DNA of 64,000 nt, taken from Candidatus Izemoplasmatales bacterium. GTDB lineage: Bacteria > Bacillota_I > Bacilli_A > Izemoplasmatales > Hujiaoplasmataceae. Position 1 is the first letter of the stretch, and every line of letters starts with the position of its first letter. The stretch lies in the NCBI GenBank assembly GCA_028698875.1, contig JAQVVR010000003.1, forward strand, positions 62,001-126,000, given 5' to 3'. The notes under the pieces are model-generated. The model did not search any database and had not been told where the DNA came from. It saw nothing but the letters and a program-made list of their open reading frames with translations. A program made the position numbers and the translations under genes. Shown in pieces: positions 52,022 through 61,503 of this stretch.

Positions 52022-53251
52022 TTATATTTTTGCATTATAAATCTTTTTAAATTCACGGTGCATTCTAATAGGAATTACGACAATTGCCATAATCGAGATT
52101 GTAGTTCCGATTAACATGATAATACGATAATCGTAGTTTGTATATTGAGCAATGAAGCCAATGACTAATGCTCCAGTTATTGTCCCGATATTCCAAAGCA
52201 GATTATGAGTTGAATTAATTCGTCCCCGCATATATGAAGGAATATATGCTTGAGTAGCACTAATTCTAATTGTGTATGAAGTGACACTTAAAAAACCGAT
52301 AATAAAACTTAAGATAATCATAAATACAAATGGTAAAAATAAATAAGAAGCGTTGATTGCTTCAACGATGAAGTAAACAAAAATAGCAATAACAAATCGT
52401 TTTTCCGGCGGATAACTAAATGAGTAATGAATTAAAGCTCCAATTACACGTCCGATTGAACTTGCAGTAATGATAAAGGAATAGTCTTGAATGGTAAATA
52501 CATTACTAGTCATAAAAAATGGCAAAGTCAAAAGGTCATGAGCCGCATATCCAAATGAAAAACAAGCGAACAAAATACCAATTCCTAAAATGCCTTTCTC
52601 ATACCTAAAATATTTAAACCCCTCACGGAGATCTTCGATAAATTGAAGGCGCTTACCGGGCGAATTATTTAAAACCTCTTTAATATTTACTTTAATCTCA
52701 ACAATTGCCGCAATTAAATACATTAAGGAGTTAAAAGCCATTAAAAGGGCAATTCCATGGTCAAAGTTCTCAATCATATATGCTGCTATCGGCGAAATGA
52801 TAGCCGCAGATATCGGCCAAATAATACTGGCAATTGAATAGGCTTTTGAATGTTGACCGGGGGGGATAGCTTCTGGAAATAAACTCATAAAAGCAATTTG
52901 GTATATGGTGTCAATAACCCCAAAAAAAGCTGCTAAAACAGTAAAGATAATTACATTAAAAAAACCTGAAAATAAAATTGCAGAGACAACCATAAAAGAG
53001 AAAGCAGTTACAAAATCAAGCATATATATAATCTTTATCCGCGAATGACGATCGATAAATGGACCAGCTAAAAACCCAGTTATCATCCTTGGAATAATGT
53101 TAGCAACCGTGAATAATGCCAGGGTTAAGGGGGATCCTGTTTCGCGATATATTAAGATGCCAAAACTAATGCCAGAACTAAAGCTGCCTAAAGCAGAAAC
53201 AAATGACCCAATAGTTAGAATGGTAAAATTACGATTCCAAAGTTTCTGCAT
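52022..53251 (-). CDS. MFS transporter (MFS_3 / macrolide-efflux-like)
   Basis: 409-residue protein with about 12 membrane helices. The N-terminal RNFTILTIGSFVSALG and the loop GPFIDRHSRIKI (motif A between helices 2 and 3) are typical of the MefA-like group. Substrate unknown; an exporter or surfactant/drug efflux pump is the usual annotation. AAAGGCG precedes the ATG. It forms a two-gene unit with RidA. Confidence 0.85.
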   Translation of the reverse strand: MQKLWNRNFTILTIGSFVSALGSFSSGISFGILIYRETGSPLTLALFTVANIIPRMITGFLAGPFIDRHSRIKIIYMLDFVTAFSFMVVSAILFSGFFNVIIFTVLAAFFGVIDTIYQIAFMSLFPEAIPPGQHSKAYSIASIIWPISAAIISPIAAYMIENFDHGIALLMAFNSLMYLIAAIVEIKVNIKEVLNNSPGKRLQFIEDLREGFKYFRYEKGILGIGILFACFSFGYAAHDLLTLPFFMTSNVFTIQDYSFIITASSIGRVIGALIHYSFSYPPEKRFVIAIFVYFIVEAINASYLFLPFVFMIILSFIIGFLSVTSYTIRISATQAYIPSYMRGRINSTHNLLWNIGTITGALVIGFIAQYTNYDYRIIMLIGTTISIMAIVVIPIRMHREFKKIYNAKI

Positions 53252-53369
53252 AGCCTTTCGCCTTTCGCGTAATACTAATCACATCATATTAACAAAATAA
53301 TACTTTTGTTTGCTGATTATTATTATACCTTATTTTGTGCTTAATTCCAACATATAAAGAACGACAATC

Positions 53370-53405
53370 AATAAATAAAGCCGTCAATTTACAGACGGCT
53401 TTATT
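53370..53405 (-). terminator. Terminator of the large lipoprotein gene
   Basis: AAAGCCGTC and GACGGCTTT form a 9-bp stem with an eight-base loop, T-rich on the minus-strand side. Confidence 0.82.
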
Positions 53406-53444
53406 ACTGCATATTAAAACATTTTAATTGAAAGATAAATCTAT

Positions 53445-55757
53445 TTATTCAACTTGATTGTTTGAGAATAACTCCATGAGCATTAAAATATCATCTATTT
53501 CATCTGCTGTCAAAGTATCTACATCATATGTCTTAACAGTGCCTGCAAGACTTAGTACCTGAGTAATCATAGTATTGACATTAGTTTCCATAGCGTTTAT
53601 TTGGTCAATCGTCATACCGGAAACTGCCATAGCATTAGTTGTCTTCATAAAGGTAAAGGCAGAAGTAATCATCGTTTGAACCATAGTTAAGTTTGTTTGA
53701 TTCATAAAATCGTATAGTAAACCTGAAAAGAAAATAACTTGTGAATACTCTCCATATGGATCATCTAAAAATTCATAGATACTATAATAATCGGCTCCAT
53801 ATTCTGAAGTGTAATAAGTCCTAACCTCGGTTTGCATAATTGCATAATTATCAAACACATCTTCAGATACCAAGAAATCCAAGAACGAGTTAAGTAACAT
53901 CATTCCGCCTTGATCCTGAGCTTTTAAAACTGTAACAAGGCTGGCAAGAAAATCTTGCATTTGTAAAAGAGTAATGTCAAGTTCACCAGAGGAGATAATT
54001 AAATCCAGTGGAATCAATGATGCAATAAAATCAATCATATCTCCCGTTTCGGTATCAGTCAAAGTGGCAATTGTGCTGTCCAATAATAACATCATTTCTT
54101 CAACAAGAGCGATCTGCACATCGTCCTTAGCTTCATAATATTCAGTGGTATTTGGATATTCAGTTTCACTATACGAGTTAATATATCCAAACTCATAATC
54201 ATGTTCGAATCCGTTACTAATACCGATCAGGCGGAGAAGTTCACCATCGGTTGCGACCAAATAGTCAAAGAATTTTTCTGCTTGGCTTTCTATAACCGCA
54301 GTCGCTCCGCTGAATGAATCATATTGTAGACCACTTAGAATGGACATCATCACCATTGCAGCAATTGAGTCAGAGTTCATTCCACTATCAAAATCATTGC
54401 CAGAGAGTGCGAATTCCATAACCAGATTCATAATGGCGGAAAACTCATCAAAAATAATAGCTTGTTGGGCAGTGCTGTACACAGCATCAATGCTATCAAT
54501 TAAAGTTTGATTTGCTGTCATGAATGCAGCAATGTGATTCATAAAGTGAATTGAAACTTCAACTGATGTCTTGTCTTCAGACCATCCCGACTCAACGATG
54601 GTGATGGTATCAGTTACAAATGCAACATCGAATGATCTCAAAAGTTGAAGAGTAAATTCCATACTCAAAACACAAGAATACCCAAATTCATTTGATAACT
54701 CAAGCATCGGTGCCGGTGATTTGTCCATCACTGCTGCTTCAAGAAGTATGACTACTTGATATAGCAATCCAATATCAGCAGCCTCAGGAAGATTGAGTAA
54801 TAAAAAGTCAACGATGTCATTTTTCAAAGTAACGATTTCGGCTGGTGTTGGTTCAGCACCATCACTGGTCATATCAACAATATTATTAAATAACGTGACA
54901 TTTATCGCTGCCTCAAAATCAAACAGATAAGTTACAACGTTGGTCAAAGCAACAACGATTTGATCCGAATTGGTTTCAATCGCTGTTTGTAGATTTACAA
55001 TCATGTCAAGTTGCTGATTCATAGTAGCAAGTTGTTGATCATATTCACCAAGAGTATTATCATCTTCCATCATAGCGATTACATCTTCTAGTGAAGAAAT
55101 CATATCATCCATAAGTGATGGTAGAACCGTAATTAATGCACTGATGTAAGCTTCATAGTTTGTCAGTGAAGCAATCATAGCTTCTAAAGCCGTTTTAATT
55201 GCTGCCGGCTCGCCTTCGGAAGCTTGTAAAGCAGCAACGAATGTCATGATAGTTGACAAATCGGTTTCTAAATCATCAGCCGTAACACCCTTTCTAACTA
55301 ATTCGGTAACGGCAGCCGGTGGAACTGGAAAATCCGGTAAGTTAGCCGAAAGATAAGCAGTTATATCCGTTACTTCTTCAGCTGGATTGGCTATATAGGC
55401 AACGCTAGCGCTTTGGTGAGAATTTTCAAAACCTTGAGCACCGACGCTGGCCACTGTGAAGATTAACCCATCTCCAGTTAATGCGGTAAAGTCATAAGTG
55501 TTTGTAGTAACAGTAGCTTGTTCAACTCCGTCAACATAGACAATGTATCCGGTGGCGTTTGCAGCAGTTGTCCAGGTTAAGACTTTTCCGGTTATGACCA
55601 AATTGGTCGGAATTCCTGCTACATCAGGGATTTCGAGTTCGGTTGGAGTTGTGGTAGTAATATCAGTTGGTGTGGTTGTTTCTTCTGAAGGAGTACAAGC
55701 AATGACTCCTACTGCCGCAAAAAGCATTAAAAGCAATATCAATAAACGTTTTTTCAT
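53445..55757 (-). CDS. Large surface lipoprotein with an N-terminal fibronectin-III-like domain
   Basis: 770-residue protein. Start at the ATG at 55757 with GGAGG 5 bases upstream. It has a lipoprotein signal peptide ending at VIACTPSE (Cys ~21), then a Thr-rich linker. Residues ~45-125 fit one fibronectin-III-like domain (LVITGKVLTW, YIVYVDG). The remaining ~640 residues are alpha-helical, acidic and Ala/Leu/Met-rich with no recognised domain. It has almost no cysteine after the lipid anchor. It resembles large cell-surface lipoproteins of Mollicutes-related bacteria. Function unknown. Confidence 0.75.
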   Translation of the reverse strand: MKKRLLILLLMLFAAVGVIACTPSEETTTPTDITTTTPTELEIPDVAGIPTNLVITGKVLTWTTAANATGYIVYVDGVEQATVTTNTYDFTALTGDGLIFTVASVGAQGFENSHQSASVAYIANPAEEVTDITAYLSANLPDFPVPPAAVTELVRKGVTADDLETDLSTIMTFVAALQASEGEPAAIKTALEAMIASLTNYEAYISALITVLPSLMDDMISSLEDVIAMMEDDNTLGEYDQQLATMNQQLDMIVNLQTAIETNSDQIVVALTNVVTYLFDFEAAINVTLFNNIVDMTSDGAEPTPAEIVTLKNDIVDFLLLNLPEAADIGLLYQVVILLEAAVMDKSPAPMLELSNEFGYSCVLSMEFTLQLLRSFDVAFVTDTITIVESGWSEDKTSVEVSIHFMNHIAAFMTANQTLIDSIDAVYSTAQQAIIFDEFSAIMNLVMEFALSGNDFDSGMNSDSIAAMVMMSILSGLQYDSFSGATAVIESQAEKFFDYLVATDGELLRLIGISNGFEHDYEFGYINSYSETEYPNTTEYYEAKDDVQIALVEEMMLLLDSTIATLTDTETGDMIDFIASLIPLDLIISSGELDITLLQMQDFLASLVTVLKAQDQGGMMLLNSFLDFLVSEDVFDNYAIMQTEVRTYYTSEYGADYYSIYEFLDDPYGEYSQVIFFSGLLYDFMNQTNLTMVQTMITSAFTFMKTTNAMAVSGMTIDQINAMETNVNTMITQVLSLAGTVKTYDVDTLTADEIDDILMLMELFSNNQVE

Positions 55758-55990
55758 ATAAACCTCCATATAGAATTATTTTTTGCAAAGAATCTATCTT
55801 TGCGTTAATCCAAGAATTCATTCTCGTCGATTAGAATTACGAGATTAAAACAAAAAAATCGTGATTTTAAAAACCCGAATTCCAGAATGATCTAATTCTG
55901 CGAATTCACATCCTTTCTGTATGCAATTTGTAAGTAAGCTCAGGCATTTATCAAAAATGCAAATTGGACTATATTTGATAAATACCTAGT
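55758..55990 (-). promoter_or_regulatory. Structured 5' leader of the large lipoprotein gene
   Basis: Three inverted repeats lie in order: TTTGATAAAT/ATTTATCAAA (55983-55946) at the transcript start, a 12-bp stem GAATTC-CAGAAT with ATTCTG-C-GAATTC (55907-55877) followed by GGGTTTTT on the minus strand, and TCTCGT/ACGAGA (55844-55822). The second could act as an attenuator. No known aptamer was recognised. Confidence 0.5.
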
Positions 55991-55994
55991 ATAT

Positions 55995-56024
55995 ATAATA
56001 ATATATAAATCACAAAAGTGCAAG
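55995..56024 (-). promoter_or_regulatory. Probable promoter of the large lipoprotein gene
   Basis: TTGCAC (56024-56019), 18-base spacer and TATTAT (56000-55995) on the minus strand, just before the first inverted repeat of the leader. Confidence 0.6.
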
Positions 56025-56203
56025 ATGGGTTAGCGTTATTCTAGTCAAATCCACTAATTTTGGTGATATTTTCAAATGACACTCCCTAAATAAATTTTCT
56101 ATAAATATCTTTGTCTAGCGATTATTTATATAATGATAAGGATTATGATATAATAAATAATAGTGCTTAAGCACACATATAAAAAGCAACGGAGTTGAAT
56201 ATT

Positions 56204-56770
56204 ATGTTTTGGAATGAACTATGGGAAATTTTGACCATCACCACCGTTTGGGAACTACTAGTAATTTTCTTTGCTAAGATTATTGAGGTGACGATTGGTA
56301 CTTTGAGAAGTATTTTAATCATCAAAGGGTATCGTCTCATTGCCTTCTTTTTAGCATTAATTGAAATCACAATTTGGATATTTGTTGCTTCAACTGTAAT
56401 AACGGGGTTGTCAGAATCACCAATGAAAGGCATCGCTTATGGTATTGGTTTTGCTTCGGGAGTATATCTTGGCTCTATTGTTGAGCAAAAACTTGCTTTT
56501 GGTAAGTTGTTGATACAAACAATTACTTCCGATCATATGAGTATAATTATTTCTGAAAAGTTGAGAGAACTTGGCTGTGGCGTTACTTCTGTGGCCGCCT
56601 GTGGAAAGGACGAAGCTCGAACAATATTGATGATATATACCAATCGTAAAGCAAGTCAGAAAATTATGAATCAAATATTACTTATTGACCCATCCGCAAT
56701 GATTGTTGTAAATGATGTATCGACTATGGTTGGAGGATATTTTTCTTCAGCCAAGTCAATTCACAAATAA
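56204..56770 (+). CDS. UPF0316 / DUF5698-DUF2179 membrane protein (YebE-like)
   Basis: 188-residue protein. About three membrane helices fill residues ~10-85 (TLRSILIIKGYRLIAFFLA, GIAYGIGFASGVYLG), followed by a soluble DUF2179 domain (ITSDHMSIIISEKLRELG). Length and segment order match B. subtilis YebE (184 aa). DUF2179 has been linked to nucleotide binding, but the function is unknown. The ATG at 56204 is used with GGAG 9 bases upstream; a TTG three codons earlier is too close to that site. An extended -10 box (TGATATAAT) lies at 56146-56154. Confidence 0.88.
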   Translation: MFWNELWEILTITTVWELLVIFFAKIIEVTIGTLRSILIIKGYRLIAFFLALIEITIWIFVASTVITGLSESPMKGIAYGIGFASGVYLGSIVEQKLAFGKLLIQTITSDHMSIIISEKLRELGCGVTSVAACGKDEARTILMIYTNRKASQKIMNQILLIDPSAMIVVNDVSTMVGGYFSSAKSIHK

Positions 56771-56854
56771 GTTTTTTTCTTGTCAGCGCGAAATTTCACT
56801 GTATTTTCTTAAATTTCGTTTGATATTTTTCATATGATATACTAAAATACAGAT

Positions 56855-56888
56855 AAACTAGTCTAAATTCATCAGACTAGTTTTTTTG
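56855..56888 (+). terminator. Terminator of the UPF0316 gene
   Basis: ACTAGTCT and AGACTAGT form a perfect 8-bp stem with a nine-base loop, followed by seven T residues on the plus strand. Confidence 0.88.
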
Positions 56889-56923
56889 TCAAAAAAAAGA
56901 ACTTTTTAAAAGTTCGTTTTTTT
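56889..56923 (-). terminator. Terminator of the tRNA-Ala gene
   Basis: GAACTTTT/AAAAGTTC stem with a one-base loop and eight T residues on the minus strand, immediately downstream of the encoded CCA. It is symmetrical enough to act on the plus strand too. Confidence 0.8.
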
Positions 56924-56999
56924 TGGTGGAGTTGACGAGGATCGAACTCGCGACCTCTAACATGCCATGCTAGCGCTCTCCCAGCTGAGCTACAACCCC
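56924..56999 (-). tRNA. tRNA-Ala (anticodon GGC)
   Basis: A complete cloverleaf on the minus strand: acceptor GGGGTTG/CAACTCC with one G-U pair, D stem GCTC/GAGC, anticodon stem CTAGC/GTTAG with loop ATGGCAT (anticodon GGC, reads GCC and GCU codons), T arm with GTTCGATC, discriminator A and an encoded CCA. Single gene with its own terminator. Confidence 0.96.
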
Positions 57000-57164
57000 A
57001 AATGTTCTATGAATCATTTTACACGATTGCTTAGCATATTTCAAGAAAAATATCTCATTACAGTGTGATGAGCAAAATGCTTTCTTCTTCTTTGTATGAC
57101 TATAATGTAAAACAATCCTTTCAAACATTGTTAAGAAAGATGATCGCCAAATAAACTGTATTGA

Positions 57165-57890
57165 CTAATTATCCAATCGTTCCATCAAAACAACTAATTG
57201 AGTTGCGGAATCGAAGCCATTTTTCGTGATGTATTCTTTAATGACTTCTCCTTCACTTTTAAGCTGATTTACTTTGCCTTCATCTTTAATACGGCCAAGT
57301 TGACGGTCAACAACTTGGCAAAGAGATGCTATTTCTTCAGGAGTGTTGGTGGGATTGTGTTCATATTCCAAATCCCAAGCATCATGAATAACAAGGCCAG
57401 AATGCTCTGAAAGTAAGGCTATAATTGCTGCCCGTTCCATAGTGTCTTGATGAACTTCGCCTAGTTCTCTGTCGATTTTTGCAGCAAAATGATGTAAAAG
57501 GCGATGGCTGATTTGCCTAATGTCTAAATTATCACATATCATTTCGTTAAACAACAACATTCCATGGGGTTTGAGTAGTTTACTCATAGCTTCGATAGCT
57601 GGATCAACATTAGTAATATGATGTAATGAATTCGACAGACAAACAATATCAAATGATGCCTCTGGAAAAGTCATAGCAAAAGCATCCATCTTTTCGAAGT
57701 GGATCCTCGGATTACCACTAAAATGTTTCTTGCCAATCTCGAGGCCCCGATCCGAAAGATCAATCCCGATAATTTCCTCATATCCATCATTCAAATCAGT
57801 AATCAATTCAATGAATTGACCACTGCCAGTTGCGATATCTAGAATTCTAGCTTGTGGATAAGATTGAAGAAATTTTTGTAATTTTTCCAT
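57165..57890 (-). CDS. Class I SAM-dependent methyltransferase
   Basis: 241-residue methyltransferase_11/25-type protein. Motif I is ILDIATGSGQF (residues ~18-28), followed by an acidic loop GIDLSDRG and a VCLSNSLHHI post-motif. Substrate cannot be told; small-molecule methylation is usual in this group. The ATG lies after AGAGGG. A TGATATAAT extended -10 box lies about 60 bases upstream. It stands alone between the tRNA and the membrane-protein gene. Confidence 0.85.
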   Translation of the reverse strand: MEKLQKFLQSYPQARILDIATGSGQFIELITDLNDGYEEIIGIDLSDRGLEIGKKHFSGNPRIHFEKMDAFAMTFPEASFDIVCLSNSLHHITNVDPAIEAMSKLLKPHGMLLFNEMICDNLDIRQISHRLLHHFAAKIDRELGEVHQDTMERAAIIALLSEHSGLVIHDAWDLEYEHNPTNTPEEIASLCQVVDRQLGRIKDEGKVNQLKSEGEVIKEYITKNGFDSATQLVVLMERLDN

Positions 57891-58115
57891 ATTATAACCC
57901 TCTTTCTCCGCATAGTCATGAATGATATTTGTGTTTACTTCTAAATCATTGTTATTATTATATCATATTCATTTCAATAATATGTTTAGCAAAAAAATAA
58001 AACATTATTATTATGATATGATGGGAATGATATTTGTCCAATATACATAAAACCAAGGTGAATATCACATTCGAGGTTAATTCATACAGAAATAAACTGA
58101 ATCATATATTATTAC

Positions 58116-59696
58116 TTATGTCGATAGATTGACAAAAGGCAAAACTGCTTTTAGAAAAGCCATTACAGAATCCTCTATCACCATCAAGTTGCCATTTGTG
58201 ATTAGCGCAATTTGCACACTAGTGATGCTAGATGCCAAAAAGAAGATAGCAAGAAGGCAACCAAAGCAATAACTGACCCATCTATGTTTACCTTCGAGTA
58301 TTCGTTCGAATATTAACAACAGGCCAATCGTTGCTGCTAAAGCGCCAACCAAACACAAATCAAGTGTATATCGAAAAATCAAACCACCCATTGAAAAATT
58401 GAGCCAAGCTACAAAAATGATACCAATGATAATCAAAAGAAAAATGATACGTCTTGAAAGCGGATGTTTTCCGTTAAAAATGATAGCTGGTGTTAACAAT
58501 AATCCCAACAATAAAGGCGTTGCAAATATACTCATACTCGCATCAAGATAAACAAAATGGCCATAATTTACCAAAGTGTTATAGGTAAATCCTATGTATG
58601 AATATTGATTGCTTATCTCCAGATTTTGAATGATATAATGGTAAATTGCTGGTCCTAAATCCGTGATTCGTAATGTGTTTTGAGAAACATCGCTGACAGT
58701 CAACTGGTAGTTTGTGCCAAAATCCCACGGCGAACTGAATCTGGCCGCATTAAACCAGCAGGTAAAAACCAAAGTAGCAACCACCGGAATCACCAAAACA
58801 ATCAAATCGCCAACAATGAATTTGTATTGGCTTTTCTCTTTAATTCGCTTGATAACGAAAAATATAAGACTCGGTAAAATAATGAAACCAGCTAAAATAG
58901 CCATATTAATGCGTGAAAGAAACAACAATCCATAAGCTACTCCGGCACCAAACAGGTAAATTAATCTCGTTTTTGTCACCGTAAATAGTCCTTTTATAAA
59001 TAAAAACAAAAAAATTGCTAGAAAAGCCATTCCTGCCAAAATAGCAATATAGTAATATGGCTGAACCCCTCTTGCTGCCAAAAAAACATTTGTGCCCAGA
59101 GTTGTTGCTATACTAGCTACACACAGAAGCGAAAAAGGTGTTTTTTTTGCTCGTTTCTTTGCCCATTCAAAAATAATTAATGGAACAAATACCGTTGTCA
59201 ACAACAAAAATATTAAACCAACTAAAGCATCAGAAGGCAATTCTCCAGTTAATATATAATATGGATAATATACGAAAATAATCGGGGCAATTCCGAAATA
59301 AGAATAGTAATGACCATCATAAAGCGCTCGGTCCCATAAAAAATAGATTCCTTCTCTCTGAATGGGATCATACGGATTTTCTAGTGTTAATAAATCTTCG
59401 TCAACCGCATAATCAATGTACAGTTGACCTTTTTGAAAAGCATCAAACTGTTGGATGTAAGGGTTATAATGATTAACTCCTTCGGTCAAAGGATATGCTA
59501 CCGAGTTATATATGGGACTAGAAATAAAAACATAAAATAGTAGTGATAAAACCAAACATGGCAAAATAACAATCGCAGATATGACTTTATGCGACCACTT
59601 TGATGGATCATATGGTTTCCGGAGAATTCCCCACTTGATTTCCCCGATAATCAACCCCACCACAATTACTGCAAATAGTGCAATAAATACTTCCAT
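58116..59696 (-). CDS. Polytopic membrane protein, GT-C glycosyltransferase-like
   Basis: 526-residue protein with roughly 11-12 membrane helices. After the first two helices there is a ~100-residue outer loop (FDAFQKGQLYIDY, ENPYDPIQREG, WDRALYDGHYYSYFG) with clustered acidic residues, and the layout resembles dolichyl-phosphate-mannose-type GT-C transferases. It may add sugars to surface lipids or proteins. The ATG at 59696 has AGGA 6 bases upstream and gives a proper first helix; a longer upstream frame is discarded. Confidence 0.6.
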   Translation of the reverse strand: MEVFIALFAVIVVGLIIGEIKWGILRKPYDPSKWSHKVISAIVILPCLVLSLLFYVFISSPIYNSVAYPLTEGVNHYNPYIQQFDAFQKGQLYIDYAVDEDLLTLENPYDPIQREGIYFLWDRALYDGHYYSYFGIAPIIFVYYPYYILTGELPSDALVGLIFLLLTTVFVPLIIFEWAKKRAKKTPFSLLCVASIATTLGTNVFLAARGVQPYYYIAILAGMAFLAIFLFLFIKGLFTVTKTRLIYLFGAGVAYGLLFLSRINMAILAGFIILPSLIFFVIKRIKEKSQYKFIVGDLIVLVIPVVATLVFTCWFNAARFSSPWDFGTNYQLTVSDVSQNTLRITDLGPAIYHYIIQNLEISNQYSYIGFTYNTLVNYGHFVYLDASMSIFATPLLLGLLLTPAIIFNGKHPLSRRIIFLLIIIGIIFVAWLNFSMGGLIFRYTLDLCLVGALAATIGLLLIFERILEGKHRWVSYCFGCLLAIFFLASSITSVQIALITNGNLMVIEDSVMAFLKAVLPFVNLST

Positions 59697-59767
59697 TGGA
59701 TATCCTCGCAAGCCATCGTTAAACGGCCTTCTTAATTGTATAATAACAAGAATTAGCAAAAAAATAT

Positions 59768-60895
59768 CTAATAACTTGTTCCAATTGTATTGATAATCGC
59801 ATTAGCAATCAATTGATGACCAAGTCTTGTTGGATGAATTCCATCATATAAGATCGTTTCATATGCCATTGTTTTCGCTTGCTCAGCCAAAACAGTCGCC
59901 ATGGGAATATAAAAATCAGCATATTTATCTGCTAAAAGTCGTGTTATTATTTGGATTTTGGTTAAATCCGGTTGCCAATTTGGTTTAAATTCGCCAGATG
60001 GAAAAGCAAAAGGTTCAATGATCAGGATCTTGGCAGCCGGCAAAGCTGTTTTTATGCTTACTAATACTTTTCTGTATTCCGCCGCAAATGTATTTGGAGT
60101 AAATGATATTCCATCACGATAATGATGCAAAATATCATTGATGCCAACTAAGATTGAAACTAAATCCGGCTGAAGAGCAATTGTTTCCGTTTCCAATATC
60201 GCTGCCATATCGAAAATAGTATTGCCACTATTTCCCCGATTAATTACAATACTCCCGGGAAAACGACTTTGAACCATATGAACATAACCATTTCCTAGTC
60301 CATATACGTAATTTTTATCTCTTTCTGAATCGGTAATTGAATCACCTTGAAATAAAAATATCGGTGGGGTTTTCTTAATATCTTCTGGGTTCTTATACAA
60401 CCAATATTCAATCAAATTTAAGCGATTACCAGAAGCACCGTATTTGACATATTCACGACGAATCACCCCACCATTTTTCTCAGCTATTCGCCAAGATGGA
60501 TAGTTATCTTTGTCAACATCATAAACAAGATGATGAAAGTTATAATGCTCATATGCATATTTAATTAAGGCGCTCATGCCTTCAATTCCATAGCCATGGC
60601 CATGAGCACTTTTTTTAATCCACAGACCTAAAACCGGATTTAAAGTGTTGAGAGAATGGACCCCCATACATCCTAAAAACTCGGAAGTGTTTTTATTTAT
60701 CACAACCACAACATTTTCGATTCCATCGGCGTTGTTTTTCATACTGGAAGTCACAAATTCTTCAGTCTCGCTCCGGTTTGCTGCTTGTTTTGGGTACATA
60801 TATTTTGTAATCTCACTAGTAAAATTAACAAATATATCATCAATAAATTCGGAACTAATCGAAACTAATCGCAATCGTTTTGTAATTATTTCCAT
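59768..60895 (-). CDS. GNAT acetyltransferase fused to SGNH/GDSL hydrolase
   Basis: 375-residue two-domain protein. Residues ~1-175 are a GNAT of the RimJ type (LRLVSISSEFIDD start, GHGYGIEGMSALIKYAYE acetyl-CoA loop, DNYPSWRIAEKNG). Residues ~180-375 are an SGNH hydrolase: GDSITDSE with the nucleophile Ser (~188), a Gly/Asn block (NRGNSGNT), VGINDILHH and DGIHPTRLGHQ with the catalytic Asp/His (~355). The ATG at 60895 follows GGAGG by 6 bases. Such a fusion suggests linked addition and removal of acetyl groups, on an unknown substrate. Confidence 0.85.
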   Translation of the reverse strand: MEIITKRLRLVSISSEFIDDIFVNFTSEITKYMYPKQAANRSETEEFVTSSMKNNADGIENVVVVINKNTSEFLGCMGVHSLNTLNPVLGLWIKKSAHGHGYGIEGMSALIKYAYEHYNFHHLVYDVDKDNYPSWRIAEKNGGVIRREYVKYGASGNRLNLIEYWLYKNPEDIKKTPPIFLFQGDSITDSERDKNYVYGLGNGYVHMVQSRFPGSIVINRGNSGNTIFDMAAILETETIALQPDLVSILVGINDILHHYRDGISFTPNTFAAEYRKVLVSIKTALPAAKILIIEPFAFPSGEFKPNWQPDLTKIQIITRLLADKYADFYIPMATVLAEQAKTMAYETILYDGIHPTRLGHQLIANAIINTIGTSY

Positions 60896-60980
60896 TTTAG
60901 TCCTCCAGTCCAAACAAACAATGTATAAAGATTTACTGATTTGTTTATAGTCTACTACATATCGTCGGTTTGGTAAATAC

Positions 60981-61076
60981 ATGATGACATATTTCCCTTG
61001 GCTAGCATTGCTTGTCCTTGGTTCATGGCTAAGTTACTTCACCTCAGATATTTTGAATCTTATGACTTTCATTTAG
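60981..61076 (+). CDS. Possible 31-residue hydrophobic peptide
   Basis: A short open frame (ATG ATG ... TAG) encodes a peptide with one membrane-spanning stretch (LALLVLGSWL). No clear Shine-Dalgarno sequence precedes it. It lies between the divergent GNAT-SGNH and zinc-ribbon genes. It could be chance; size and hydrophobicity are similar to type-I toxin peptides, but no antitoxin RNA was identified. Confidence 0.2.
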   Translation: MMTYFPWLALLVLGSWLSYFTSDILNLMTFI

Positions 61077-61148
61077 AATAGCACATTGTAACTAATAGTC
61101 ATATTTGGTAAAATGAATTTATATATACAAAATATCGGGAGAAAACAC

Positions 61149-61466
61149 ATGACATATTGTCAAATTTGTGGTCGAAAAATTGGAAATGATGATCACTTTT
61201 GTCTTTTTTGCGGTGAGCGAGTCGAACCGATTTTTTCCAATTCGACTCTCAAATTGCAAGAAAACTTTTCTGATAGACCAAAAAACAAACTTATCGCAAT
61301 CCTTTTATTAATTTTTTTATATCCGATTGGACTGCCATATATGTGGATGACAAAACCCTTCACGCCAAAAACAAGCCGTGCTATTACATTTTGGTTTCTT
61401 GGTGCTATCATTTTTGGCTTCATAGGAATAATAATTTGGACATCACTTCCAGGATACCAAGGATGA
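61149..61466 (+). CDS. Zinc-ribbon membrane protein
   Basis: 105-residue protein. The N-terminus has a CxxC...CxxC zinc ribbon (CQICGRK, CLFCGER, residues ~5-26), then two membrane helices (~residues 50-65 and 80-100), and ends near IIIWTSLPG. Members of this zinc_ribbon_2/DUF-like group are common in Bacillota with no known function. The ATG at 61149 is placed 7 bases after GGGAG. Confidence 0.65.
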   Translation: MTYCQICGRKIGNDDHFCLFCGERVEPIFSNSTLKLQENFSDRPKNKLIAILLLIFLYPIGLPYMWMTKPFTPKTSRAITFWFLGAIIFGFIGIIIWTSLPGYQG

Positions 61467-61503
61467 TTTTTAAAAACTGAATTTCCCAAGGGGGGGGTGA
61501 ACT

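Noticed and set aside
55758-56024. Insertion-sequence ends or transposon remnants in the inverted-repeat-rich region
   Set aside because: No transposase fragment and no target-site duplication; the repeats are short and lie in a gene leader.
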